Below, piece after piece: positions 6,302 through 14,411 of a stretch of DNA of 17,474 nt. Source of the DNA: CAYNFP01 sp964492595. Its GTDB lineage: Bacteria; Bacillota_I; Bacilli_A; RF39; UBA660. Where the stretch lies: positions 1-17,474 of the forward strand of contig CAZBKY010000015.1 in assembly GCA_964492595.1 (NCBI GenBank), written 5' to 3'. The notes under the pieces were generated by a model, which was not told the origin of the DNA, did no database searches, and worked only from the letters and a program-made list of their open reading frames with translations. The position numbers were made by a program, and so were the translations under genes. Numbering within the stretch: the first letter of the stretch is position 1; each line of letters begins with the position of its first letter.

Positions 6302-7126
6302 ATGAGAAGTGATTTGATAATAAAAAGATATTTTAAAAATTTAGACTTCAATGATTCAATTGGACATGCTTTTTTATTTTCAAATTCTTCTTATGATGAA
6401 CTGATTGAATGCATGGAAGAAACTTTTAACAAATATATTTTTAAAAGAAATTTGTCTACCCAAAATAATCCCGATATATATATTATTGGGCCTGAGAAAA
6501 ATGTTATAAAAAAAGAAGCTATAAAAGATTTAGAAGAAGAATTATCTAAAACTTCTCAGATTAATGAAAGCAAAATATACATTATAAAAGAATGTGATAA
6601 ATTAAATGATTATTCTGCCAATAGTTTATTAAAGATTTTAGAAGAACCGCCCACAAATATATATGCATTTTTGTTTACAAAAAATATAGAGAAAGTTCTT
6701 CCTACTATCAAATCTAGATGTCAGATAATACAAAAAACAAATGAAAAAGTAAAGAATATCTATGAATTATATGACGAAAAAACAGTAAGCGAGACTTTAT
6801 CAATATTAAATAAAATTGAAAGAAACAAGGAAAAAACTATTGCTTACAGTAATGAATTATATAAAAATGTAGAAAAAGAAAAATTGACAAATGTACTCAA
6901 TATAGTACAATATTTTTATAAAGACTGCTTAAATAAGATAAACGATATAGATTTAGAATATTTTGCTGGAGATGCTGCCTCTATAGAAAAAGTAGTTATG
7001 AATAATGATGAAAAAAGACTTATTAGTAAAATTATAATAATAAATAAAAATTTAAATTTACTAAATTATAATTTAAATATTAATTCATTTATTGATAAAA
7101 TATTAATTGAGCTTGGGAGAGTGTAA
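6302..7126 (+). CDS. holB: DNA polymerase III subunit delta' (clamp loader)
   Basis: Stator-like subunit of the clamp loader, partner of DnaX and HolA. It is 274 aa with an AAA+-like fold without a P-loop, as usual for delta': the residues after SIGHAFLFSNSS do not form a Walker A motif. Conserved later motifs are KIYIIKECDKLNDYSANSLLKILEEPP (91-117) and the SRCQ arginine-finger motif (138-141). The C-terminal collar region is divergent and Lys/Asn-rich. ATG 6302 comes 7 nt after the bofA stop, with GAGG overlapping the end of that gene. The usual tmk neighbour is absent here. Confidence 0.93.
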   Translation: MRSDLIIKRYFKNLDFNDSIGHAFLFSNSSYDELIECMEETFNKYIFKRNLSTQNNPDIYIIGPEKNVIKKEAIKDLEEELSKTSQINESKIYIIKECDKLNDYSANSLLKILEEPPTNIYAFLFTKNIEKVLPTIKSRCQIIQKTNEKVKNIYELYDEKTVSETLSILNKIERNKEKTIAYSNELYKNVEKEKLTNVLNIVQYFYKDCLNKINDIDLEYFAGDAASIEKVVMNNDEKRLISKIIIINKNLNLLNYNLNINSFIDKILIELGRV

Positions 7127-7127
7127 A

Positions 7128-7943
7128 ATGAAGAAAATAGTAGGAATTCAATTTAAAAATAATGGAAAAATTTATTATTTTGATTTGAATAATATAGAAT
7201 TAAATGGTAAGAAGAATGTTATTGTGGAGACCGAAAAGGGATATGAGTATGCAATAGTAGTATTGGGTAGCGAAGAAATAAAGAAAGCTGATGAAAAATC
7301 AGACTTATCAAGAGTAATAAGAGTAGCAACCTCTGAAGATGAAATAATATATCAAAAAAATCAAAATGATGCAAAAAACGCAATAAAAAAAGCAAATGAA
7401 ATTGCTAAAAGATTAGGACTTCTTATGACATTTATAGATGCCTCATATAATTTTGAAAGAACACAGTTAATGTTATATTTTTTATCAGATAATAGAGTTG
7501 ATTTTAGAGAATTGGCAAGGCAACTGGCTTCTGTTTATAAAACGAGAATTGAGTTAAGACAAATAGGTGTGAGAGACAAAGCAAAAGAAGTTTCCGGGAT
7601 CGGTCAGTGCGGAAGAGAGCTATGCTGTTCTTGTTTTCTTAAAGATTTGGATTCAGTATCTATTTCTATGGCTAAAAATCAGAACATAGTTTTAAATCCA
7701 ACAAAAATTAATGGACAGTGCGGAAGATTACTTTGCTGTTTGAATTATGAGGATGAACTTTATAGCCGCAACAGAAAAGGGATGCCAGAATTGGGGGATA
7801 TTGTAAAAACCGAAAATGGAGAAGGCCCTGTAATATTTCTAGATATACCAAACAGAAAATATATTGTCAACATTTCTGATTATGGCAAGGAAACAGTTAT
7901 ATTGAAAAGTAAGTGTGATGAGTGTGGAAAACATAATAAATGA
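7128..7943 (+). CDS. ricT: RicT (YaaT), PSP1-domain iron-sulfur protein
   Basis: In Bacillus, RicT (YaaT) forms the RicAFT (Y-) complex with YlbF and YmcA; it carries [4Fe-4S] clusters and promotes mRNA maturation by RNase Y, affecting sporulation and competence. This 271-aa protein has the PSP1 domain (about 60-145) and cysteine clusters at C161, C166, C167, C169 and C198, C203, C204, plus a C-terminal CDEC pair (C263, C266). ATG 7128 is used, one base after the holB stop, with GGGAGAG upstream; an in-frame start at 7107 lies inside holB and adds non-family residues. It overlaps trmN6 by 26 nt. Confidence 0.92.
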   Translation: MKKIVGIQFKNNGKIYYFDLNNIELNGKKNVIVETEKGYEYAIVVLGSEEIKKADEKSDLSRVIRVATSEDEIIYQKNQNDAKNAIKKANEIAKRLGLLMTFIDASYNFERTQLMLYFLSDNRVDFRELARQLASVYKTRIELRQIGVRDKAKEVSGIGQCGRELCCSCFLKDLDSVSISMAKNQNIVLNPTKINGQCGRLLCCLNYEDELYSRNRKGMPELGDIVKTENGEGPVIFLDIPNRKYIVNISDYGKETVILKSKCDECGKHNK

Positions 7944-8649
7944 TTTGGTGGGTTATAAAAATTTAAAAATAATTCAGTGCAACGATTATTTTAACTTTAG
8001 TTTAGATTCAATATTGCTGCCTAATTTTGTTGAAATAAAAAAAGAGTATAAAAAAATTTTAGATTTAGGCTGTGGAAACGCCCCTATTCCGCTTATTTTA
8101 TCTACCAAAACAACAGCAAAAATAATAGGTATAGAACTTCAGGATGAAATTTATAAATTAGCTTGTGATACTGTAAAATTAAATAAATTAGAAGATAGAA
8201 TAGAAATTAGAAAACTGGATATAAAAGATTTGTTAAATTTCTATAAAGCAGAATATTTTGATTTGATTTTTTCAAATCCTCCATACTTTAAAAATACTAA
8301 AGAAAGTATTTTAAATGAAAATACAGTAAAAACAAATGCAAGACATGAAACTTTAATAGATTTAGAAAAGATAATAGAAATATCTGCCTCTTTATTAAAA
8401 AATAAAGGTGTTTTTGCATTAATACATAGAAGTGAAAGATTATCAGAAATATTATCTACTTTGACAAAATATAAATTGGAACCTAAAAGAATAAGATTTG
8501 TTTTTCCTAAAGCCGGGAAAGAATCTAATTTGGTCCTTATAGAAGCAAGAAAAAATACAAATCCCGGGGTTAAAATACTAAGCCCTTTAATAGTTCATAC
8601 TAAAACCGGTGCATATACCAAAGAAATATTAAAAATGTTTGAAAATTAA
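7918..8649 (+). CDS. trmN6: tRNA1(Val) adenine(37)-N6 methyltransferase-like (YabB/TrmN6 family)
   Basis: SAM-dependent N6-adenine methyltransferase, 243 aa. SAM motif I is DLGCGNAPIPL (49-59), the adenine-N6 catalytic motif is NPPY (120-123), and the N-terminal LKIIQCNDYFNFSLDSILL segment is typical of YabB/TrmN6. In E. coli the family methylates A37 of tRNA-Val; the substrate here is inferred. ATG 7918 is chosen over GTG 7915; there is no clear Shine-Dalgarno, and the start lies inside ricT, so translation is probably coupled. The GIY-YIG protein (YazA) usually found between yabB and rsmI is missing. Confidence 0.88.
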   Translation: MSVENIINDLVGYKNLKIIQCNDYFNFSLDSILLPNFVEIKKEYKKILDLGCGNAPIPLILSTKTTAKIIGIELQDEIYKLACDTVKLNKLEDRIEIRKLDIKDLLNFYKAEYFDLIFSNPPYFKNTKESILNENTVKTNARHETLIDLEKIIEISASLLKNKGVFALIHRSERLSEILSTLTKYKLEPKRIRFVFPKAGKESNLVLIEARKNTNPGVKILSPLIVHTKTGAYTKEILKMFEN

Positions 8650-8663
8650 GGAGAAATTTTAAA

Positions 8664-9506
8664 ATGATTCAAAAAAGCTATGAAAAATCAAATTTCGGAA
8701 ATTTTTATATAGTGCCTACACCAATAGGGAATATAAAAGATATAACACTAAGGGCATGCAATATATTAAAATCGGTTGATATTATATATGCAGAAGATAC
8801 AAGAACATCTTCAGTTTTATTAAATGCACTTGATATAAAGAAAAAATTAAAATCCTGTCACTTGTATAACGAAAAAACAGTAAAAACTATTATAGTAAAA
8901 GAATTAAAAGAAGGAAAGAACCTTGCTTTAATTTCAGACAGAGGTACGCCATTATTAAGTGACCCGGGATATGAAGTTGTAGGTGAAGTTATTAAAAATA
9001 ATATAAATGTTATAGCACTCCCAGGACCTTCTGCCTTACTCCCTGCTTTAAATATGTCAGGTATTGAGGCTAACAGATTTTTATTTTATGGATTTTTAAA
9101 CGGTAAAAATTCTATTGCAAAAAAAGAACTTGAAAGTTTAAAAGATTTAGAATACACAATTGTATTTTATGAATCTCCTCATAGATTTTTAAAAACAATG
9201 GAAACTATACTGGCTGTTATGGGTAATAGAAATATTGCTATATGCAGAGAAATAACCAAAATATATGAAGAAGTATTCAGAGGTTCTGTGGAAGAAGCAA
9301 TGAAATATTATGAAAATATAAAAGGAGAAATAGTAATAATTTTAGAAAAAGGAGAAAAAAAGGTGGATTTTGACTATATTTTAGCTGAATTAAAAAATGA
9401 AATAAAAAAAGGTTTGTCTAATAAAGATGCGGTGAAATTCATTTCTAAAAAATATGGAGTTTCTAAGAATTTACTGTATAATAAAAATGAGGAGAACAGA
9501 AAATGA
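8664..9506 (+). CDS. rsmI: 16S rRNA cytidine(1402)-2'-O-methyltransferase RsmI
   Basis: Tetrapyrrole-methylase-fold enzyme that 2'-O-methylates C1402 of 16S rRNA in the decoding centre. It is 280 aa. Signatures: YIVPTPIGNIKDITLRA near the N-terminus, YAEDTRTS (42-49), LISDRGTPLLSDPGYEVV, ALPGPSALLPAL, and FYESPHRF in the C-terminal domain. ATG 8664 follows AAGGAGA (8648-8654), which overlaps the trmN6 stop. Its stop shares ATGA with the pth start. Confidence 0.96.
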   Translation: MIQKSYEKSNFGNFYIVPTPIGNIKDITLRACNILKSVDIIYAEDTRTSSVLLNALDIKKKLKSCHLYNEKTVKTIIVKELKEGKNLALISDRGTPLLSDPGYEVVGEVIKNNINVIALPGPSALLPALNMSGIEANRFLFYGFLNGKNSIAKKELESLKDLEYTIVFYESPHRFLKTMETILAVMGNRNIAICREITKIYEEVFRGSVEEAMKYYENIKGEIVIILEKGEKKVDFDYILAELKNEIKKGLSNKDAVKFISKKYGVSKNLLYNKNEENRK

Positions 9507-10081
9507 AACTTATAGTCGGCCTTGGTAATCCAGGTAAAGAATATGATAACACCAGGCATAATGTTGGTTTTATGATTGTTGATGAGTATGCTTATAATAA
9601 TTCTTTATCTTTCAAGTTAAAATTTAATGGATTATACTCTGAATTTGTTTTAAACAACGAAAAAATTTTGTTATTAAAACCTCAAACTTATATGAATTTA
9701 TCAGGAGATACAGTTAGAGATTTTAAAAACTATTTTAATATAGAATCAAGTGATATTTTGGTGATTTATGATGATGTTAATTTTGAACTCGGGAAATTAA
9801 AATTAAAGAAAAATGGGTCATCAGGCGGGCATAATGGAATAAAAAATATATTACAAAATTTAAAAACAGAGGAAATAAAAAGATTGAAAATTGGAATTTC
9901 TAAAAAGCAGAAAAGATTAAAAAATTATGTTTTAGGTAAATTTACGATTTTTGAAAAAAAAGAATTACAGAAAGTAATTATTAAATCACAAAATATAATA
10001 GAAGATTTTTGTAAAATAGATTTTGAAAAGTTAATGTGTAAATATAATGGGGAATTTGATGAAAACAACATTATTCAGTAA
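9503..10081 (+). CDS. pth: Peptidyl-tRNA hydrolase
   Basis: Releases peptide from prematurely dropped peptidyl-tRNA, recycling tRNA; essential in most bacteria. It is 192 aa. Active-site residues are present: N9 in GLGNPG, catalytic H19 in NTRHNVGF, N65 in QTYMNLSG, D90 in YDDVN, and N111 in SSGGHNG. The start overlaps rsmI by 4 nt (ATGA), with GAGGAG just upstream. In Bacillus this is spoVC, upstream of mfd and spoVT, and the same pth-mfd-spoVT order is seen here. Confidence 0.97.
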   Translation: MKLIVGLGNPGKEYDNTRHNVGFMIVDEYAYNNSLSFKLKFNGLYSEFVLNNEKILLLKPQTYMNLSGDTVRDFKNYFNIESSDILVIYDDVNFELGKLKLKKNGSSGGHNGIKNILQNLKTEEIKRLKIGISKKQKRLKNYVLGKFTIFEKKELQKVIIKSQNIIEDFCKIDFEKLMCKYNGEFDENNIIQ

Positions 10082-13000
10082 ACTTTTTGACTTTAAAATT
10101 GAGAATAATTTAAAATTATCGATATCAGATAATGAAATATACAATCAATTTATATTGTATACGTTTTCGTATGAAAAAAGAGATTTAGCAATATTAACCT
10201 CTACATTAAATGAAGCTAACAAACTTTTTTTTAAATTAAAAAACTATTATGATAACGTATATATTTTTCCAGAAGATGATTATTTAACAAGAAAGGCAAT
10301 CGCGGTTTCTCCTGATTTACTTTATATGAGAATGAATTTATTAAATAATATATCTGGTGAGAAACCTAAAATAGTAATTTGCCATACCAACAGTTTTTTA
10401 AAAAAGCTTCCTGATTATAAAAAATTTAAAAATTTATCAATAAATTTGCATATATCTCAACATATAAATAGAGAAGAGTTAATTAAAAAAGTATCAGAAA
10501 TAGGATACAAAAAAGATGCGGTTGTCACAAATACTGGAGAATTTTCTGTAAGAGGTTTTGTTATTGATATATTTCCCATAAACGAAGAACATCCAATAAG
10601 AATAGAATTTTTTGACAACAGTATAGAAAAGGTAAAGTATTTCGATGAGTTTACTCAACTTTCAATAAAGGAAATAAATAATATAACTATAAAACCTATT
10701 ATAGATGACTATACTAGTTCAAGTTCTAATATTTTGGAATATTTAAATAATCCTCTTCTTATAATTCAGGATGAATCAAAAGTTTTAAATTCTTTAGAAA
10801 ACATAAAAAAACAGGCTCTATATTATGGAGATGATAATAATTATGATTTTAATTTTAAAAATATAAAAAATAGGCTATATGTAGATTTACTGGATAAGAT
10901 TAGTGGTTATGACTTGACTTTATCATCTCAGGAAATAGAAAACTTTAATGAAAAAGAAGAAATATTTATAAATACTATAATAAAAAATAAAGGAATATTA
11001 TATTCGACCAACTCCAAATTTAATGATTTGGTTAAAAATAGAAATATAAAAGTAATAAATGAACCTTTAAATAAAGGTTTTGTATATAAAAATAATTATT
11101 ATTATTCTATTAATGATTTAAGAAAAAGTATTGAAAGTTGCAGTTATAATTTAAAATATAAATATGGAAAAAGAATTACAAATATTGAAAATTTAAAAGT
11201 TGGAGACTATATTGTACATAAAGCGCATGGAATAGGCGTTTATATGGGAATTTCTACGATAAAAAAAGGTGGAATAGAAAAAGATTACATACTTCTGCAG
11301 TATAAAGGGTCAGATAAATTATACATATCTGTTGATAATCTTGATAAATTGTATAAATATTCTTCCAAAGATGGAGCCAGACCCAATATTCAGAAATTAA
11401 ACAGCGCAGAATGGGAAAAAATAAAAAATAGAATAAAAAACAGAGTTAAAGAAGTCGCAGATGAATTAATAAAGATTTATAAAGAAAGAAATAAAGCTAG
11501 AGTAATGCCTTATGAAAAGGACTATGAAATTCAAAAACAATTTGAATCTGATTTTGAGTATGAAGAAACTCCAGATCAACTAAAAGCAATTGCTGAGATA
11601 AAGAGGGACCTAGAATCTTCTAAGCCAATGGACAGACTATTATGCGGGGATGTAGGGTATGGCAAAACTGAAGTAATATTCAGAGCGATATTTAAAACAG
11701 TTATGAATGACAAACAAGTTATGTATTTATGTCCCACAACTCTTCTTTCCCGGCAACAGTATGAAAGTGCATTAAAAAGATTTAGCAATTATGGAGTAAA
11801 TATTGAATTATTAAATAGACATACTACACCTTCTAAAACAAAACAAATATTAAAAGACTTAACAGAAGGAAAAATTGATATACTTTTTGGTACTCATAGA
11901 TTGCTTAGTGATGATATAAAGCCAGAGAGACTAGGGCTGCTCGTTATAGATGAAGAACAGCGATTTGGAGTTATTCACAAAGAAAAAATAAAAAAATATA
12001 AATCTAATGTTCACATTTTAAGTGTTTCAGCAACACCAATTCCAAGGTCTCTTCAAATGTCTTTAACCGGAATAAGAGATTTGTCGCTTATAGAAACTCC
12101 TCCTAAAAACAGATACCCAGTTCAAACATATGTTATAGCTTATGATGAGTTGCTACTAAAAGAAGCAGTAATAAAAGAAGTATCCAGAGGTGGACAGGTA
12201 TTTATTTTATACAACAAAATAAAAAACATGGATGCACTAATAGCTCAATATAGAAAGTTAATTCCTGAAGTCGCTATAAAATATGCTCATGGCAAGATGA
12301 ATAAAGAACAAATACAGGATATCATGTCAGATTTTTACTCAAATAAATTTAATGTTTTAATAAGCACTACAATTATTGAAAATGGGATAGATATCCCCAA
12401 TGCAAACACAATTATAGTTGTTGAAGCGGATTTATTTGGACTTAGCCAGTTATACCAAATTAGAGGACGAGTTGGCAGAAGCGATAAAATTGCTTTTGCG
12501 TATTTAATGTATAAAAATATAAATAATATTACTGAAGGCGCTTCAAAAAGGCTTAATGCAATTAAAGAATTCACAGAATTAGGCAGCGGATATAAAATTG
12601 CAATGAGAGATTTAAGCATTAGAGGGTCTGGCGATATTTTAGGAACAGAACAGGCGGGATTTATAGACGCTGTGGGTGTTGACTTGTATTTAGAGCTTAT
12701 AAACGAGGAATTAAACCAAACTCAAGATGAAGAAGATAATGAAAAAAAGACAATACTTGATGAAGTAGACACTCATATAAGTGAAAAATATACTGATGAA
12801 GATGAACTTATAATTGAGGTCCACAACAAAATAAATTCAATTGACAGCGATGAAAAATATGAAGAAATTAAAAAAGAGATAATAGATAGATTTGGAACAA
12901 TTGATAATAAAATTGAAATATATATGATACAAAAATATGTGTCAAAATTACTAAATAAATTAAATGTTTCAATATTAATAAATAACAAAACAAAAATATC

Positions 13001-13193
13001 TTTAAAAATAACTGATGCTGTATATTCTAAAATAAATATAGAAAATTTATTTGTAGAGGCGACTCATATAAATTCAAAATTTGCTTTTGTTTACAGAAAT
13101 AATTATATAATTTTATCTTTACTCAAATTAAATTACGAAAAAAATTATCTTTACTACATATTGGATTTATTAAAATATATCAATAAAAAATGA
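10059..13193 (+). CDS. mfd: Transcription-repair coupling factor Mfd
   Basis: SF2 translocase that removes stalled RNA polymerase and recruits UvrA. In order: an N-terminal UvrB-homology module (from about residue 10, including FSVRGFVIDIFPINEEHPIRIE), the RNA-polymerase-interaction domain starting near GDYIVHKAHGIGVYMGI, a RecG-like helicase core with Walker A GDVGYGKT (530-537), DEEQ (631-634), SATPIPRSL and the QIRGRVGR motif VI, and a C-terminal TRCF domain. The start is ATG 10059, with GGGGA (10049-10053) 5 nt upstream and inside the end of pth; ATG 10047 is an alternative adding four residues. At 1,044 aa it is about 100-130 aa shorter than Bacillus or E. coli Mfd, mostly from a compact region before the RNA polymerase domain. 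Confidence 0.96.
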   Translation: MKTTLFSKLFDFKIENNLKLSISDNEIYNQFILYTFSYEKRDLAILTSTLNEANKLFFKLKNYYDNVYIFPEDDYLTRKAIAVSPDLLYMRMNLLNNISGEKPKIVICHTNSFLKKLPDYKKFKNLSINLHISQHINREELIKKVSEIGYKKDAVVTNTGEFSVRGFVIDIFPINEEHPIRIEFFDNSIEKVKYFDEFTQLSIKEINNITIKPIIDDYTSSSSNILEYLNNPLLIIQDESKVLNSLENIKKQALYYGDDNNYDFNFKNIKNRLYVDLLDKISGYDLTLSSQEIENFNEKEEIFINTIIKNKGILYSTNSKFNDLVKNRNIKVINEPLNKGFVYKNNYYYSINDLRKSIESCSYNLKYKYGKRITNIENLKVGDYIVHKAHGIGVYMGISTIKKGGIEKDYILLQYKGSDKLYISVDNLDKLYKYSSKDGARPNIQKLNSAEWEKIKNRIKNRVKEVADELIKIYKERNKARVMPYEKDYEIQKQFESDFEYEETPDQLKAIAEIKRDLESSKPMDRLLCGDVGYGKTEVIFRAIFKTVMNDKQVMYLCPTTLLSRQQYESALKRFSNYGVNIELLNRHTTPSKTKQILKDLTEGKIDILFGTHRLLSDDIKPERLGLLVIDEEQRFGVIHKEKIKKYKSNVHILSVSATPIPRSLQMSLTGIRDLSLIETPPKNRYPVQTYVIAYDELLLKEAVIKEVSRGGQVFILYNKIKNMDALIAQYRKLIPEVAIKYAHGKMNKEQIQDIMSDFYSNKFNVLISTTIIENGIDIPNANTIIVVEADLFGLSQLYQIRGRVGRSDKIAFAYLMYKNINNITEGASKRLNAIKEFTELGSGYKIAMRDLSIRGSGDILGTEQAGFIDAVGVDLYLELINEELNQTQDEEDNEKKTILDEVDTHISEKYTDEDELIIEVHNKINSIDSDEKYEEIKKEIIDRFGTIDNKIEIYMIQKYVSKLLNKLNVSILINNKTKISLKITDAVYSKINIENLFVEATHINSKFAFVYRNNYIILSLLKLNYEKNYLYYILDLLKYINKK

Positions 13194-13228
13194 ATAAATA
13201 AGTAAAATAGCAGTTATTCACTTTTTTT
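13191..13228. terminator. Probable bidirectional terminator between convergent mfd and ppa
   Basis: TGAATAA (13191-13197) pairs with TTATTCA (13214-13220) around a 16-nt loop. The plus-strand transcript continues with C then seven T (13222-13228); the minus-strand transcript leaves the stem into the complement of six A (13185-13190). The stem includes both stop codons. The stem is short and AT-rich, so efficiency is uncertain. Confidence 0.45.
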
Positions 13229-13702
13229 ATACCTTATCTTTGCTTCCTCAATGAGCTTTTCTGCTTCCTCTTTTGAACGAAAATCTTTTGCTATAACTTT
13301 TATATTTTGAAGAGTTTTATAATTTTGAAAGAAGTCTTTTATTTCAATTAACTGATGTTCTGGCAAATCGCTCATAGAATTAATGTGATTAAAACGCGGA
13401 TCTTTATCTAAAACCGCTATTATTTTTTCATCTTCCTTATTATCATCAATTACATCTAAATATCCAATAACCCTTGCATCTACAACACATCCGGGAAAAG
13501 TAGGAAATGAGCTTATTATCAAAATATCAAGCGGGTCTTTATCCTCAGACAAAGTGTCACTTATAAATCCATATTCTCCAGGGTATGTTAAAGCAGAATA
13601 CAAAACTCTATCTAATTTTATTTTTCCGGTTTCTTTGTTTATTTCAAATTTATTTTTAGTTCCCATTGGAATTTCAATTGTCGCCTCTACTATAGTGTTC
13701 AA
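13214..13702 (-). CDS. ppa: Inorganic pyrophosphatase, family I (soluble)
   Basis: Hydrolyses pyrophosphate to phosphate, driving biosynthetic reactions. It is 162 aa. Family I motifs: EIPMGTKNKFEI (10-21), LDRVL (30-34), YPGEYGF (40-46), the acidic metal site SEDKDPLDIL (Asp54, Asp56, Asp59), a second acidic group with Asp91 near EDEKIIAV, and the Tyr-Lys pair (128-129). The start codon is TTG (13702 downward), with GAAGG 6 nt upstream. It is the only minus-strand gene in the window, with its own consensus promoter, and is convergent with mfd. Family II (DHH-type) pyrophosphatase is the enzyme in B. subtilis, so family I here is a lineage marker of sorts. Confidence 0.95.
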   Translation of the reverse strand: MNTIVEATIEIPMGTKNKFEINKETGKIKLDRVLYSALTYPGEYGFISDTLSEDKDPLDILIISSFPTFPGCVVDARVIGYLDVIDDNKEDEKIIAVLDKDPRFNHINSMSDLPEHQLIEIKDFFQNYKTLQNIKVIAKDFRSKEEAEKLIEEAKIRYKKSE

Positions 13703-13726
13703 AATATACCTTCTTTCTATTAAATA

Positions 13727-13755
13727 AGTATATTTTAAAAAAAAATAATTGTCAA
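13727..13755 (-). promoter_or_regulatory. Sigma-A promoter of ppa
   Basis: On the minus strand: -35 TTGACA (plus-strand 13750-13755), a 17-nt T-rich spacer, and -10 TATACT (plus-strand 13727-13732). Predicted start is about 13720, leaving a leader of ~18 nt with the Shine-Dalgarno. The -35 lies just beside a plus-strand TATAAT (13758-13763) in front of spoVT, which has no good -35, so the two divergent promoters may interfere. Confidence 0.85.
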
Positions 13756-13802
13756 TGTATAATAAGATTTTAAATAAGTAAACTAATACATAGGAGGCAG
13801 CT

Positions 13803-14324
13803 ATGACAGGAATCGTTAGGAAAATTGATGACCTTGGAAGAATAGTTATACCAAAAGAAATCAGGAAAACTTTAAATATAAAAAATAATGATGATATAGA
13901 AATAATTGCTAGTGAAGGTAAAATAATACTTGAAAAGTATTACAGACTTGAAAGTTTGGAGAGTGTACTTGATAATTATTTATTTATTATGGATAAATAT
14001 TTACTTTGTGATTATATAATTACCGACAAAGAAAAAATAATTGTTGTTTCAAAAAGATTGAGAGAAAGCATAAATAGCTTTGAATTATCTTCAAATATAA
14101 GCACGATGCTTGAGCAAAGAAAACAAATATTGGAGAGTACCAACAAAACATTTAAAATAAATAATGCATTAATCATTAATAAATGCTACTACTTTTGTCC
14201 TATAATAATAAGTGCAGACATATTAGGAAGCATTATATTAATTAGTGACAAAAGCATTTCTGAGAAAGATATAACTATAATTGATATAATAAGCCAGCTT
14301 TTAAAACTAAAATTAGAATGTTAA
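13803..14324 (+). CDS. spoVT: Stage V sporulation protein T (AbrB-type transcription regulator)
   Basis: Forespore regulator that tunes sigma-G dependent genes in Bacillus and is required for clostridial sporulation. It is 173 aa, close to B. subtilis SpoVT (178). The N-terminal swapped-hairpin AbrB domain (TGIVRKIDDLGRIVIPKEIRKTL..., 2-46) nearly matches SpoVT; the C-terminal part (about 55-173) is a GAF-like domain ending in a helix (TIIDIISQLLKLKLE). The length separates it from plain AbrB/Abh (~95 aa). ATG 13803 has AGGAGG (13792-13797) 5 nt upstream. It lies downstream of mfd as in Bacillus, with ppa inserted between. A plus-strand TATAAT (13758-13763) is a possible -10, but no clear sporulation-sigma promoter was identified. 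Confidence 0.92.
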   Translation: MTGIVRKIDDLGRIVIPKEIRKTLNIKNNDDIEIIASEGKIILEKYYRLESLESVLDNYLFIMDKYLLCDYIITDKEKIIVVSKRLRESINSFELSSNISTMLEQRKQILESTNKTFKINNALIINKCYYFCPIIISADILGSIILISDKSISEKDITIIDIISQLLKLKLEC

Positions 14325-14348
14325 TGTGTAAAAAAAATGTCAACATTT

Positions 14349-14383
14349 AAAAAAAATTGTCTTTCTTGTTGAAAAGAAAGACA
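14349..14383 (-). terminator. Intrinsic terminator pointing to the minus strand
   Basis: A 10-bp stem (14358-14367 with 14374-14383; arms GTCTTTCTT and AAGAAAGAC plus a closing T-A pair) with a 6-nt loop. On the minus strand it is followed by AA and eight T (complement of the A-run 14349-14356). On the plus strand the 3' flank (ATTAATTGAT) has no T-tract, so this is not a normal spoVT terminator. No minus-strand gene is visible upstream of it. Confidence 0.6.
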
Positions 14384-14397
14384 TTAATTGATATAGT
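14369..14397 (+). promoter_or_regulatory. Possible sigma-A promoter ahead of the small ORF and tatD
   Basis: -35 TTGAAA (14369-14374), a 17-nt spacer, and -10 TATAGT (14392-14397). The -35 sits in the loop and 3' arm of the minus-strand terminator hairpin. Predicted start is about 14404, only ~8 nt before the ATG of the small ORF, so that ORF would be close to leaderless. Confidence 0.45.
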
Positions 14398-14411
14398 CTG
14401 TTTGATGATCT

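Noticed and set aside
7588..7600. TTTCCGGGAT in ricT as a degenerate Noc-binding site
   Set aside because: One C short of the core and not palindromic; it encodes the conserved Ser-Gly-Ile-Gly before the Cys cluster.
8562..8970. Further CCCGGG hexamers in trmN6 (near 8563) and rsmI (near 8962)
   Set aside because: The flanks do not match the NBS; the one in rsmI simply encodes the conserved Asp-Pro-Gly of the family motif.
11746..11757. TTTCCCGGCAAC in mfd as a third Noc-binding site
   Set aside because: Only a partial match to the TTTCCCGGGAAA core, the palindrome is broken on the right arm, and the A/T flanks shared by the two perfect copies are absent.
14359..14383. Hairpin after spoVT as the spoVT terminator
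   Set aside because: No T-tract follows on the plus strand; the T-run exists only on the minus strand.
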